A DNA stretch of 39,839 nucleotides from Candidatus Tetragenococcus pullicola (GTDB taxonomy: Bacteria > Bacillota > Bacilli > Lactobacillales > Enterococcaceae): positions 1 to 39,839 of the forward strand of contig DXDB01000192.1 in NCBI GenBank assembly GCA_019115705.1. The letters run 5' to 3'. Numbering within the stretch: the first letter of the stretch is position 1; each line of letters opens with the position of its first letter. Position numbers and translations under genes: made by a program. The notes below the pieces were generated by a model. That model saw only the letters and a list, made by a program, of their open reading frames with translations. It ran no database searches and was not told the DNA's origin. Positions 25,105-33,796 of this stretch are shown here, piece after piece.

Positions 25105-26388
25105 TTATAGATCAATCAAATCAGAGATAGTGACAGTTTGTCCGGAAGCAATCGAATGGTTGGCAGCAATTCCTGTCATAATCGACATCACACCGTCAAC
25201 GTGAGAAGCTGCGCGCTGAAATTCGTCTTCTACTGGAACCCCAAATAAATCATTTAACAAAACAGGATCTCCTCCACCATGGCCGCCTTCTGACTCTTCT
25301 ATAGCGACTTCATAAGGTTTACCAAACATTGGAAAAACAGTAATGGTCTTACCTGTCAATGCCCCCTCATCGCCACGATCACCACCTGCATTAATATAGG
25401 ATTGTTCGATTACTTTCATTTCGATACGACCTTTACTGCCGTTAATCACCACATTAAATCCTTCCCAAGGCATATAGGCATTCAATGAATAGGTCATAAT
25501 AGCTCCATTATGGTAATGAACGAGTGCGCCCATCGTATCTTCTATGGAGATTTCATCGGAAAAGACATTGCGATCACGAATATAGCCACTGTCTGCTTCA
25601 GCATCTAAGTATAAAGCTTTTAATTTCTCATTTTCTTCTAGATCAATGGCAAAAGGATCATTTTCTATATTCGGATCTCCATGATAACGATAGCTGAAAT
25701 GATCGACGCCACGTTTTTCTGCATTTTTCATCCCATAAAAATTTAAATCTCCTAATGCCGTTACTGTTTCCGGATACGTATGCAACCAAAAATTCACCAA
25801 ATCAAAGTGATGGGTCGACTTATGCACCAAAAGCCCGCCACTATTTTGCTTATTTCTGTGCCAGCGACGGAAATAATCTGCACCATGTTGGGTATTTAAT
25901 AGCCATTCAAAGTGTACTGAAAAGACATCACCCACCACACCGTCACGGATTAATTCACGCATTTTGGTATTATGTGGGGCATAACGATAGTTAAAGGTGA
26001 CTCGCAAATTCCGTCCTGTCCTTTTTTGACAATCAATGATGGCTTGGGCTTTTTTCTCATCAATTGTCATCGGTTTTTCAGTGATCACATCGTAGCCTTT
26101 TTCCATCGCACGGATGATGTATTGATGATGAATACGATCCACCGTTGTCACAATGACAACATCAGGTTTCGTTTCATCAAGCATTTTGTCAAAGTCAGTA
26201 TAAAAATAAGTAGGAACTTTAACATGGCCATATTGTTCTGAAATCACTTGATTGGCATAATCCATTCGAGTTTGTGAGATATCACAAAACCCCACCAATT
26301 CACTGGTCTCTTTATAAGTACTGGCAATTGCTTCATAATAAAACCCAGCTCTGCCACCAGTACCTACTTGTGCATATTTCTTTTTCAT
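25105..26388 (-). CDS. Gfo/Idh/MocA family oxidoreductase (copy 2)
   Basis: A 427-aa sugar dehydrogenase, longer than copy 1 and of a different subfamily. N-terminal Rossmann motif VGTGGRAGFYYEA; EKPMTIDEKKA with the catalytic Lys; GGLLVHKSTHHFDLVNFW for the Asp/His region; then an inserted acidic stretch (IDLEENEKLKALYLDAEADSG approximate region) and GGHGGGDPVLLNDLF near the end. The substrate is unknown; the neighbouring TIM-barrel epimerase and GH105 hint at a pectin-derived keto- or deoxy-sugar. SD AAGGAAG precedes the ATG. A hairpin separates it from the upstream TIM-barrel gene, and an extended -10 (TGCTATAGA, minus strand) lies in the same gap, so it may have its own promoter. Confidence 0.9.
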   Translation of the reverse strand: MKKKYAQVGTGGRAGFYYEAIASTYKETSELVGFCDISQTRMDYANQVISEQYGHVKVPTYFYTDFDKMLDETKPDVVIVTTVDRIHHQYIIRAMEKGYDVITEKPMTIDEKKAQAIIDCQKRTGRNLRVTFNYRYAPHNTKMRELIRDGVVGDVFSVHFEWLLNTQHGADYFRRWHRNKQNSGGLLVHKSTHHFDLVNFWLHTYPETVTALGDLNFYGMKNAEKRGVDHFSYRYHGDPNIENDPFAIDLEENEKLKALYLDAEADSGYIRDRNVFSDEISIEDTMGALVHYHNGAIMTYSLNAYMPWEGFNVVINGSKGRIEMKVIEQSYINAGGDRGDEGALTGKTITVFPMFGKPYEVAIEESEGGHGGGDPVLLNDLFGVPVEDEFQRAASHVDGVMSIMTGIAANHSIASGQTVTISDLIDL

Positions 26389-26472
26389 CGTTTCTTTTCT
26401 TCCTTTCCAAAGGGTATTTTCTATAGCATAACAGCTAGATTTAGAAAAGAAAGGGGTTTTATGAGAGTCGAA

Positions 26473-26511
26473 ACTATAGCGTTACAACTCAAACTTTTTT
26501 GTAACTATAGT
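26473..26511 (-). other. Intergenic hairpin between TIM-barrel and second MocA gene
   Basis: ACTATA-GC-GTTACAA (26473-26487) pairs with TTGTAACTATAGT (26499-26511): 13 bp with a 2-nt bulge and an 11-nt loop. It begins five bases after the TIM-barrel stop. No T run follows on the minus strand, so an mRNA 3'-protecting stem or weak attenuator is more likely than a terminator. Confidence 0.5.
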
Positions 26512-26515
26512 GACC

Positions 26516-27313
26516 TTACCGCTCCTGTGTATTTATCCAGCGGGCCGAATCTAACATGGCTTCCAATTGATCAGCTGCTCCAAAATGTTCAATTGTGAGC
26601 CAGTCAGTATAACCAATAGAATCTAATTTTTTCAACAACTTTTCCATTTGGATGACCCCAGCACCGACTGAAGTAGCATACATCATTTTGCCATCTAACG
26701 TTTTTTTGCTATCAGCCTGTGCCATTTTTATTAACGCGCGATCTTTGGCATGAAAATGAATGATTTTTTCTTGTAAGGCATCAAAGGCAGCTAGTTCATC
26801 CTCTCCGCTAAAAAGAAAATTTCCACTATCAAAGGTGTAATACAGATTTTTGATTCGATCACCAAACCACCGCATGCATTTAGAATCCATAACAACACTG
26901 GTCGCTGAGTCATAATCTTCTATTGAGACCTTGATCCCTTTTTTGTCGGCATAGTCAACCAATTCATTTAAAGCTACTTCACAGTTTTCACGAGCTTTTT
27001 CTAAAGAAATCTGTTCACTAAAAAAACCAGGAACAGGCATGATTTTTTTTACGCCGAGTTGCTCTGCTACATCGACTAACTGAAGATCGGCCTGGCCTGT
27101 TTTTTCAAAATGATACGTTCCACAAATTGAGCTAATTTGCATATCTGTTGCTTTTAATTCCTCTTTCAACTGAGAAACATCGGTGATATCAACAATATCC
27201 ATTTCTAAACCCGTGATTCCAGCTTCATGGATTAGGGTCAGTATTTCTTGACGCGATTTTCCTGTCTGTTGACAAGCTTCATTGACATGGGCATTAAAAA
27301 CTGCTAATTTCAT
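26516..27313 (-). CDS. Sugar phosphate isomerase/epimerase family protein (AP-endonuclease-2-like TIM barrel)
   Basis: A 265-aa xylose-isomerase-like TIM-barrel protein. Metal-ligand type motifs in order: VSIEDYD (Glu in strand), YYTFDSGNFLFSGED (Asp), IHFHAKD (His) and TIEHFG (Glu near the end). Such proteins interconvert keto- and aldo-sugars or epimerise inosose-like compounds. Start: the frame opens at 27331, but GAGGGAGAAG precedes the ATG at 27313 (MKLAVFNAHV). It lies 20 bp after the GH105 gene and ahead of the MocA-type dehydrogenase, suggesting that these act one after another on the sugar released by GH105. The exact substrate is unknown. Confidence 0.87.
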   Translation of the reverse strand: MKLAVFNAHVNEACQQTGKSRQEILTLIHEAGITGLEMDIVDITDVSQLKEELKATDMQISSICGTYHFEKTGQADLQLVDVAEQLGVKKIMPVPGFFSEQISLEKARENCEVALNELVDYADKKGIKVSIEDYDSATSVVMDSKCMRWFGDRIKNLYYTFDSGNFLFSGEDELAAFDALQEKIIHFHAKDRALIKMAQADSKKTLDGKMMYATSVGAGVIQMEKLLKKLDSIGYTDWLTIEHFGAADQLEAMLDSARWINTQER

Positions 27314-27333
27314 TTCTTCTCCCTCTTTCATTT

Positions 27334-28362
27334 TTATTGATTAGTGGCTAGTATTTCTGAAAGAAACGTTAACGCCAGTCCTTGGCCCCAGCCTTGTAAC
27401 CAATCTTTAGAAATTTCACGGTACCCTTGTCGATCACGCATGATGGCAGTCCCAGCTGAAACATTTAAGACCCGACCATCGTTTGTAATATTGTCTAAAA
27501 TACCCGTCAATGCTTTTTGAACGTATTTTTGATGCAAAGGATTATTATTTACCACCATGGCAGCGGCGATTCCACAACTAGCCGAGATTTCCTCATAGGA
27601 ATCCGGATCATCTAAAATCGTGTGCCACAGCCCTCTATCTGTTTGTAAAAACTTCAAAGCTGCCAATTGTTCCGAAAGGGATCCTTGGACATCCATGAAT
27701 GGTGGATATAAATATGCCTGTGGTAAATGAGCGCCCACTTCCGCCATTGTATAAGCGGCCCAAGCATTGGCTCTTGCCCAATAAAAACCAGATAAATGAT
27801 CCTCTGTCAAATGGGCGTAGCCATGATAAAATAGACCACTTTTCCGATCTTGCAAATAATGAATATGCCAATAATATTGATTCAGAGCATCATTGATCAA
27901 GGATTCATTTTCAGTAAACACGCCCACCCGTAACATAAAAAAAGCAGCCATAAATAAGGTGTCCGCCCAAGCTTGCTCAGGAAAATCATCAGCCGCAGAA
28001 ACGGTGTGTTGTAAGACGCCTTTTCCAAAGCGTGGTGCGTCCTCTTGCAAATAATGAATCTGTTTTTCGATCAATTGCCAATAGTTCTCATCATTGGTCT
28101 CTTGGTATAACGTCAATAAACAATGCCCCATCGCACAACGATTGACCGTAATTGTCTCAGGTACACCCAACTCGATCCATTCATCGATTCGAGCTCGTAA
28201 ACTTTCCAAATAGGCCGGGTTGCCCGTTTCTTTATACGCACGACAAATACCATAATAGGCAACACCTGTACTCCAATCCCAGGTTAAATCCATTTGCATC
28301 GTTTTCTCAACGATTGCATCTAACAAAGGTTCAATTGTTTGTTTTTCCGCCTTTACCTTCAT
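27334..28362 (-). CDS. GH105-family unsaturated glycuronyl hydrolase (YesR-like, second copy)
   Basis: A 342-aa alpha/alpha-barrel protein of GH105 length (YesR-like), no signal peptide. AWADTLFMAAFF carries the conserved catalytic-region Asp134; GFYWARANAWAAYTMAE and a C-terminal WLQGWGQGLAL segment are typical. The first Asp of YteR-like enzymes is not obvious: the equivalent stretch reads TVNRCAMGHCLL, so substrate details probably differ from the GH105 enzyme at 17752-18825. SD AAGGAG. It sits between a HAD phosphatase (24 bp upstream) and a TIM-barrel epimerase. Confidence 0.87.
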   Translation of the reverse strand: MKVKAEKQTIEPLLDAIVEKTMQMDLTWDWSTGVAYYGICRAYKETGNPAYLESLRARIDEWIELGVPETITVNRCAMGHCLLTLYQETNDENYWQLIEKQIHYLQEDAPRFGKGVLQHTVSAADDFPEQAWADTLFMAAFFMLRVGVFTENESLINDALNQYYWHIHYLQDRKSGLFYHGYAHLTEDHLSGFYWARANAWAAYTMAEVGAHLPQAYLYPPFMDVQGSLSEQLAALKFLQTDRGLWHTILDDPDSYEEISASCGIAAAMVVNNNPLHQKYVQKALTGILDNITNDGRVLNVSAGTAIMRDRQGYREISKDWLQGWGQGLALTFLSEILATNQ

Positions 28363-28386
28363 TTTCTACTCCTTCACTTATTTTTC

Positions 28387-29172
28387 TCAAATTACGTTAA
28401 ATTCTTTTAAGGCATGATAAATGCCATTTGTTTCATTATCAAAGGTTACAAAATCTGCTGCTGCTTTTACTTCCGCTGTTGCATTGCCCATTGCAATTTT
28501 ATGTTTCACCACTTCAAACATACTTAAATCATTGTTTCCATCACCAAAAGCAAAAGTTTGCTCCGAATCAGATAAACCCAATTTTTCGATCACTTCTAAA
28601 ATACCTCTTTTTTTCGATCGATGTTGGTTAACAATCGCTAGAGAGTAAGGACTGTCGCGATAAAAAGTCAGCTGATTCCCAAATCTTTCTCTCAACACCA
28701 AATCATCTTCTAATCGTTCAGTAAATAGATACAGCATATAGGTTGTTTCATGCTGAGAAAAAGTTGGATCAATTTTAGGAAAAGGCGCATTATCCAGCTG
28801 ATATAATTTTTTAGCCGCTTGATTTTCAAAATTGATAACGTAAGTGTTTGGCGTGTAGCAAGATACTGGTGCGCCCAAACTTAATCCAACTGTCAAAACG
28901 TCTCTTACAAGATCTCGATCAATTGAATGAGCAGAGGCAACTTTACCATCAATTACCACATATTGGCCATTTAAACTAATATAAGAGTTAATAGATGTTT
29001 CTTGCATGATTTTTTCTATTTCAAATGGCGCCCTGCCGCTTGCAATCACGCTCAAATAATTATTTTTCTCTAATTGTTCAAGAACTCTTTTGTTATCCAA
29101 ACTGATTTGAGATTGGTTATTTAATAATGTCCCATCTAAATCAAAAAAACATACCCCTTGATAGTTAGTCAC
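28387..29172 (-). CDS. HAD-superfamily phosphatase, Cof/IIB type
   Basis: A 261-aa haloacid dehalogenase-type hydrolase. Motif I is FFDLDGTLL, with nucleophile Asp11 and Asp13; motif II is in SVIASGR; motif III Lys lies in the RSKKRG region; motif IV is FGDGNNDLSMF. The large cap between motifs II and III is of the IIB type (Cof/YidA), whose members dephosphorylate sugar phosphates and cofactors with loose specificity. It starts with GTG at 29172, with GGAGG seven bases upstream. First gene after a terminator, so it is likely the promoter-proximal gene of HAD-GH105-TIM barrel. A possible cre-like site (29214-29227) lies upstream. Confidence 0.9.
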   Translation of the reverse strand: MTNYQGVCFFDLDGTLLNNQSQISLDNKRVLEQLEKNNYLSVIASGRAPFEIEKIMQETSINSYISLNGQYVVIDGKVASAHSIDRDLVRDVLTVGLSLGAPVSCYTPNTYVINFENQAAKKLYQLDNAPFPKIDPTFSQHETTYMLYLFTERLEDDLVLRERFGNQLTFYRDSPYSLAIVNQHRSKKRGILEVIEKLGLSDSEQTFAFGDGNNDLSMFEVVKHKIAMGNATAEVKAAADFVTFDNETNGIYHALKEFNVI

Positions 29173-29213
29173 TCAATCGCCTCCATTTTTATTTCTTAGC
29201 TCTAGTGTATCAA

Positions 29214-29227
29214 AATAAACGATTTCA
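29214..29227 (-). promoter_or_regulatory. cre-like site upstream of the HAD gene
   Basis: Minus-strand TGAAATCGTTTATT matches the core cre consensus at 12 of 14 positions. It lies between a TATACT and a TGATACACT, two candidate -10 boxes without good -35 boxes. Confidence 0.4.
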
Positions 29228-29296
29228 GTATAGGAGAGATCGACATTTTGGGACATTTCATTGACTGCTTGGCCAAGTCATTTTTTCTTCTTTATT

Positions 29297-29342
29297 AAAA
29301 AAATCGCTACTGGTGAAAAATTCCACTCGTAGCGATTTTTTT
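29297..29342 (-). terminator. Intrinsic terminator after the third solute-binding gene
   Basis: Perfect 14-bp arms AAAAAAATCGCTAC (29297-29310) and GTAGCGATTTTTTT (29329-29342), the loop containing a small GTG/CAC pairing. A/T flanks allow use in both directions; on the minus strand it directly follows the lipoprotein gene. Confidence 0.9.
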
Positions 29343-29347
29343 ATTTT

Positions 29348-30997
29348 TTATTCAACAACGAGTAAGCTCGTTGAATTTCCGTCTTTATAAGCTTGCAAAC
29401 GTTCTTCTGTCACATCTTTAAAGCCAGCATCTTCATATTTCTTCGTGTATTCTTCATACAATTTATCAAAATCAGCGGGTTTAGCCATTACTAATTTATC
29501 ACGTAGCTCTTTATAAGTTTCTGTCAATGTTCCAGTATTTTCTGTTTCTGCTTCGATTGGAACAGTGAAAGCTGGGAAGTTAACAGCATATCCTTCTTTA
29601 GCCAATTCTTCTTTACGATTCGTATTTGCTAAAATTTCATCGTTAAAGCTTTGTGGTAATCCTTTTGGCGCAATAGCATCGATTTGATCTTCTAACTCAC
29701 CAACTACTCGCGAAGCTGTTACAGCACACCAATAGTCAGTATTATTATTATACCCTTGTTTCTTATCACCATCATAGTCTACATCACTTTCTGGTAACCC
29801 AGTTTCTTCATTGATGGTATAGTTTTCGCCTTCAACGCCCCATTGCATGGTCTTCAAGTTTTCTTCATCAGCCATCCAATCTAAATATTTCCAAGCGGCT
29901 TGAACTTCTTCATCAGAAGCTGTAGAAGCAAAGCCAACAATCATTCCATAAGGGTTATCAGCCATGTAAGTAGCCGATGTTCCAGCCTTTTCATCATTTT
30001 CTGCTGGTGGCACGATACCTAGTTCAGCGTCAGGATTGTTTTCATAAAAAGTCTTCAACCAATCCATGGTATTTGAAATATAGCCGCCAAAAACAAAAGA
30101 TTCGCCATTAGCAAATTTAGCTTGTGCAGAAGCTTCATCTGTCAAATAATATTCTGGATCTAATAGACCTAAGTCATATTTTTCATTTTCACGTTTCAAT
30201 AATTCTTCTGATGGTTCAAATCCTAGGGCAGGAATCACTGCAGAAACGTAAGACGCCCAATTTTCTTCATCGATTGGATGATCCATAAAGATCCAAGGAA
30301 TATCAGCGCCTTGTCCAGGAATCATTTGGCCACCTGCAGGATGTTCTGCCAAACCTTTATCTTGGATTTTGATCATAGCATCTTTCCAACCTTCATAATC
30401 GTTGGGATACTCATCGACGCCAACTTCTTCTAACCAATCTTTACGATAGAATTGTTGGAAATTAAAGCCATTGGACCAATTTGGACGATTTCCTAAGACA
30501 AAATAAGTCTCATCGTTCATCTTCGTATAATCCATTTGTCCTTCTGCTTCCATTTGGGCATAATAGTTTGGTGCCGCTTCTTTAAAGTCATCCATATCAA
30601 AGGTTGCTAAATACCCTTCATTAGCCCATTGTGAAACTTTTGGATAATCATATTCCATTAAAATCGTTGGTAAATCTTTTGAAGAAGCTAAAAGTGAATA
30701 ATCTGTCATCACGTCTTGTCGATTGATTGCCACATATTCGACAGTGATATCATTAGGATCTCCAAAGTTTTCTTGTACGTATTTCGTCCAATAGTTATCG
30801 GTAACATTAGGAACGCCTTCCACTCCACGGTCATAAACAGGAACCTTTAGTGTGACTTTATCTCCAGATTTTCCAGATTCTTTTTTTCCACCACCACTAT
30901 CACTTGTACCATCACCACTACCACATGCAGCAAGTGTTGCGACAAGAGCAGTACTTAATAAAGCAGTCGATAATACCTTTTGCCATTTCTTCTTCAT
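29348..30997 (-). CDS. Extracellular solute-binding lipoprotein, LplA/YtcQ type (third)
   Basis: A 549-aa binding lipoprotein, lipobox TLAAC with Cys25, then a Gly/Ser/Lys-rich linker (SGGGKKESGKSGDK). Only distantly related to the tandem pair at 12891-16420, so it probably binds another oligosaccharide. Start: the frame is open to 31024, but TAGGAGGAAA points to the ATG at 30997 (MKKKWQKVL). It follows its two permease genes, the reverse of the usual binding-protein-first order, and is followed by a strong terminator. The cognate permeases are encoded at 31068-32941. Confidence 0.94.
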   Translation of the reverse strand: MKKKWQKVLSTALLSTALVATLAACGSGDGTSDSGGGKKESGKSGDKVTLKVPVYDRGVEGVPNVTDNYWTKYVQENFGDPNDITVEYVAINRQDVMTDYSLLASSKDLPTILMEYDYPKVSQWANEGYLATFDMDDFKEAAPNYYAQMEAEGQMDYTKMNDETYFVLGNRPNWSNGFNFQQFYRKDWLEEVGVDEYPNDYEGWKDAMIKIQDKGLAEHPAGGQMIPGQGADIPWIFMDHPIDEENWASYVSAVIPALGFEPSEELLKRENEKYDLGLLDPEYYLTDEASAQAKFANGESFVFGGYISNTMDWLKTFYENNPDAELGIVPPAENDEKAGTSATYMADNPYGMIVGFASTASDEEVQAAWKYLDWMADEENLKTMQWGVEGENYTINEETGLPESDVDYDGDKKQGYNNNTDYWCAVTASRVVGELEDQIDAIAPKGLPQSFNDEILANTNRKEELAKEGYAVNFPAFTVPIEAETENTGTLTETYKELRDKLVMAKPADFDKLYEEYTKKYEDAGFKDVTEERLQAYKDGNSTSLLVVE

Positions 30998-31067
30998 GAT
31001 CAAATTTCCTCCTAGTTTAGCCATCTCTTGATAGCTTTTTTTATTTATACCCAGTTATTCTGGTTTA

Positions 31068-31985
31068 TTACCCTTTGACAGCCCCAATCATCGCCCCTTT
31101 AACAAAATACTTTTGTAAAAACGGATAAACGATAATAATCGGGATCGTTACAAACATGACAGCTGCTGCTTGTAGTACTTCAGGTGTACTTTGAACGGCT
31201 GCTGCTTCAGATAAGGTCGTGGTTTGTGCTTCAGTTGCTGAAGCTACCATTTGGTACAATTTGTATTGCACCATTTTTAAATTTTCAGCTCGAATAAAGT
31301 ACATATTATCAGCATAAGAATTCCAACGACCGACAGCGTAAAACAATGATAAAGTTGCCATAATTGGCTTAGACAACGGTAAGACGATCCGAACTAAAAT
31401 TTGAAAATTAGAAGCACCATCTAAAATGGCGGATTCTTCTAAACTATCCGGAATATTGGCTTGAAAATAAGTCTTCATAATCAACATATTATAAGCGGAA
31501 TAAATCAAGGGTAAAATCAATACCCAGACCGTATTTAAAATCCCCAAATCTTGATACAATAAATATTGAGGGATGATTCCAGCAGAAAAATACATCGGAA
31601 ACATAAAGAAGAAGGTAAAGAACTTTCTTCCTTTTAAGCGCTTTTTAGATAATGGATAGGCCGTACAGATACAGACTACCATTCCCAGTGCCGTAAAGAC
31701 CACTGTAACGATGACACTGTAAAGAATCGAATAGATCATCGAACCATCTTTAATGATGGAAACATAAGCATCAAAATTGATTCCTTTTGGCCAAAGATAA
31801 ACGCTTCTGGCCAACACTGCGGTATTTGATGAAACAGATTTCGCGGCGATATGAATAAATGGTAAAATACAAGTCAGACAAAGCAAGAAAAGGACAACGG
31901 CCATGACAATGTCAGTGATGCCAACTTTTTCTAAAGCATTGGTACCTTGATGCTTATTCTTTTTCTTTTTCGAAGTTGCTTCCAT
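31068..31985 (-). CDS. Carbohydrate ABC transporter permease, LplC/YtcP type (second)
   Basis: A 305-aa permease with six membrane helices after a Lys-rich cytoplasmic head, the EAA loop LEESAILDGASNFQ followed by VLPLSKP, and the C-terminal KGAMIGAVKG tail of the LplC group. Between the last helices it has an Ala/Thr/Gln-rich periplasmic loop. Its start overlaps the stop of the LplB-type gene by one base (TAATG), so the two are translationally coupled. Works with the lipoprotein encoded at 29348-30997. Confidence 0.93.
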   Translation of the reverse strand: MEATSKKKKNKHQGTNALEKVGITDIVMAVVLFLLCLTCILPFIHIAAKSVSSNTAVLARSVYLWPKGINFDAYVSIIKDGSMIYSILYSVIVTVVFTALGMVVCICTAYPLSKKRLKGRKFFTFFFMFPMYFSAGIIPQYLLYQDLGILNTVWVLILPLIYSAYNMLIMKTYFQANIPDSLEESAILDGASNFQILVRIVLPLSKPIMATLSLFYAVGRWNSYADNMYFIRAENLKMVQYKLYQMVASATEAQTTTLSEAAAVQSTPEVLQAAAVMFVTIPIIIVYPFLQKYFVKGAMIGAVKG

Positions 31986-32941
31986 TATAATAGTCCATCC
32001 TCTCCTAGTTTTTTCGCAATTTTGTCAGAAAGCAGTACCAAGATCAGGCCAATCAAGGATTGGAAAAGACCAACGGCTGTCGCTTCACTGAACTTTCCGT
32101 TGCCTAACCCTTTTTCGAAAATATAATTAGCCAATTGGTATTGGTAATCTCGGACTTGAGTATTTCCCAGGGCTACTAATCGTTCTAAATTGCTTCCCAT
32201 AACCCGTCCCAGGTTCATGATCATCAAAGTAACAATCGTGCCACGAATACCCGGTAAGGTGATATGCCAAATTCTCTTCCAACGGTTGGCGCCATCAATC
32301 ATTGCGGCTTCATAAAGTTCTGAGTTGATACTTGTCATCGATGCTAGATAAATAATCGTTCCCCAACCCATCGATTGCCAAATACCAATTAATAGGTAGG
32401 TAATCGCCCAATGCGTCGGTTCATTTAAGAAGGGGATTCCTTTTTCAATCCAACCCATATTTTTTAAAACAACATTGATTAAACCAGAACTCGGTTTAAA
32501 TAAAAGGTAGGCCACGCTTCCGACAACTGCCCATGAAAGAAAATGGGGAAGATAAAGGACCGTTTGACTGACTTTTTTAAAACGTTTTAGACGAATTTCA
32601 TTAATCATAAGCGCTAAAATGATTGGTACAGCAAAGCCTGTCACCAAATCAAGAATATTGAAAACAATCGAATTTCGTAAGGCCCGCGTAAAATCGGCAT
32701 CATTAAATATTTTTCTGAAGTTTTCTAAGCCGACCCACTCGCTGCCTTCAAACCCTAAAATAGGTTTGTAATTCATAAAGGCCATTCGTAACCCTGGATA
32801 ACTTGCATAGTTAAAGACAATGACAACAATCATAGGAAGTAACATTAATAGATATAATTGCCAATCTCTTTTAAAGGCTGTCGACCAAGAAACATCAGCT
32901 CCCAATCCAACAGAACCACTCTTTTTTCTTTTTTTTGCCAC
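31985..32941 (-). CDS. Sugar ABC transporter permease, LplB/YteP type (second)
   Basis: A 318-aa permease with six membrane helices and the EAA loop YEAAMIDGANRWKR followed by IWHITLP. Start choice: the frame opens with a GTG at 32950 that overlaps the SD AAAGGAG; the next GTG at 32941 (MAKKRKKSGS) is eight bases from GGAG and fits better. It follows the YesL copy 2 gene by about 50 bp. It forms a heterodimer with the LplC-type permease downstream; no ATPase gene is present. Confidence 0.92.
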   Translation of the reverse strand: MAKKRKKSGSVGLGADVSWSTAFKRDWQLYLLMLLPMIVVIVFNYASYPGLRMAFMNYKPILGFEGSEWVGLENFRKIFNDADFTRALRNSIVFNILDLVTGFAVPIILALMINEIRLKRFKKVSQTVLYLPHFLSWAVVGSVAYLLFKPSSGLINVVLKNMGWIEKGIPFLNEPTHWAITYLLIGIWQSMGWGTIIYLASMTSINSELYEAAMIDGANRWKRIWHITLPGIRGTIVTLMIMNLGRVMGSNLERLVALGNTQVRDYQYQLANYIFEKGLGNGKFSEATAVGLFQSLIGLILVLLSDKIAKKLGEDGLL

Positions 32942-32990
32942 AATTTCCACTCCTTTTAATCAAAAATAACCGATTTATAAAACCAGGTCT

Positions 32991-33635
32991 TTATTCAGTC
33001 TGTTTCGACAGTCTTCCTTTGGCTTGCAATAATTTAGTAAAGACCAGTGTAAAGATTTTTGAATTAATATAGACCGTTAATGCGATACCAATAAATAAAT
33101 AAAAATAGATTGAAAAGTTAAAGACTTTGGGAACCCAATTTAATACAATTAAAAGTGGCCCAAAAGTTAAAAAAGCAATTAAAATCGTATAAGGTAAATA
33201 ACCAATGGCTACAAAAAAAGTATTTTTTAAGACTTCAACCACAGTATTCTCAAAAGTCGCTATCATAGGGAAAACATATAAAAAATAAACACACCATAGA
33301 AGTAAAAAGGCACAAATACCGATACCCAGTATTTTATACCCCGTTCCAAACCCAACCACTAATTTCAAATCGACCAACAAAATAGCTAAGAGACCAACTA
33401 ACAAACCACCAATAATGGTTGATTGTTTGAAATTTTTTTTAAACATTTGCCAATAAAGCTTAGTCACTGAACTTTCATTTTTATCAACCATTTGTAAACA
33501 AGTGCCATATAAAGCCGTTAACGCTGCACCTATTGTAAAAATTGGTAACGAACTGATCAAAAAAAGGACATTGAGTAACAAAAAATCGAAAACTTTAGTC
33601 ATGGTACGATTAAAATGATTATCATATTTAAGCAT
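32991..33635 (-). CDS. YesL/DUF624 family membrane protein (copy 2)
   Basis: A 214-aa membrane protein with about five helices. Near the N-terminus it reads LLNVLFLISSLPIFTIGAALTALYGTCLQMV, the classical DUF624 signature including the G-A-A-x-TALY pattern. It is the first gene of the YesL-LplB-LplC-LplA operon. Role unknown; see the neighbour association under copy 1. It has a cre-like site (33659-33672) in its leader, and a terminator lies between it and the YesQ-like gene upstream. Confidence 0.92.
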   Translation of the reverse strand: MLKYDNHFNRTMTKVFDFLLLNVLFLISSLPIFTIGAALTALYGTCLQMVDKNESSVTKLYWQMFKKNFKQSTIIGGLLVGLLAILLVDLKLVVGFGTGYKILGIGICAFLLLWCVYFLYVFPMIATFENTVVEVLKNTFFVAIGYLPYTILIAFLTFGPLLIVLNWVPKVFNFSIYFYLFIGIALTVYINSKIFTLVFTKLLQAKGRLSKQTE

Positions 33636-33658
33636 TGCTCTTTTTCACCTCTTTTTAA

Positions 33659-33672
33659 ACAATCGCTTTCAA
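33659..33672 (-). promoter_or_regulatory. cre-like operator in the YesL copy 2 leader
   Basis: Minus-strand TTGAAAGCGATTGT shares the GAAAGCGATT core with the sites before both tandem lipoprotein genes. A TATAAA lies just upstream of it, making a site near or just past the transcription start. Confidence 0.5.
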
Positions 33673-33762
33673 TATTGATTTTATAGCTTTTCTCTGTTGA
33701 ATAAAATGAATAAAAAAGAGATAAAATGTGAAAAAATAGAGTTTTCTTTTTTAAAGCAAAAA

Positions 33763-33790
33763 TCAAGTCTTCTTTTGTAAGAAGACTTGA
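33763..33790 (-). terminator. Intrinsic terminator after the YesQ-like permease gene
   Basis: TCAAGTCTTC pairs with GAAGACTTGA, a 10-bp stem with an 8-nt loop, followed by TTTTT on the minus strand. Confidence 0.85.
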
Positions 33791-33796
33791 AAATTT

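Noticed and set aside
26460-26515. Hairpin 26473-26511 as a third copy of element A/B
   Set aside because: It shares only GTTACAA/TTGTAAC, is 39 nt long and has none of the internal blocks.
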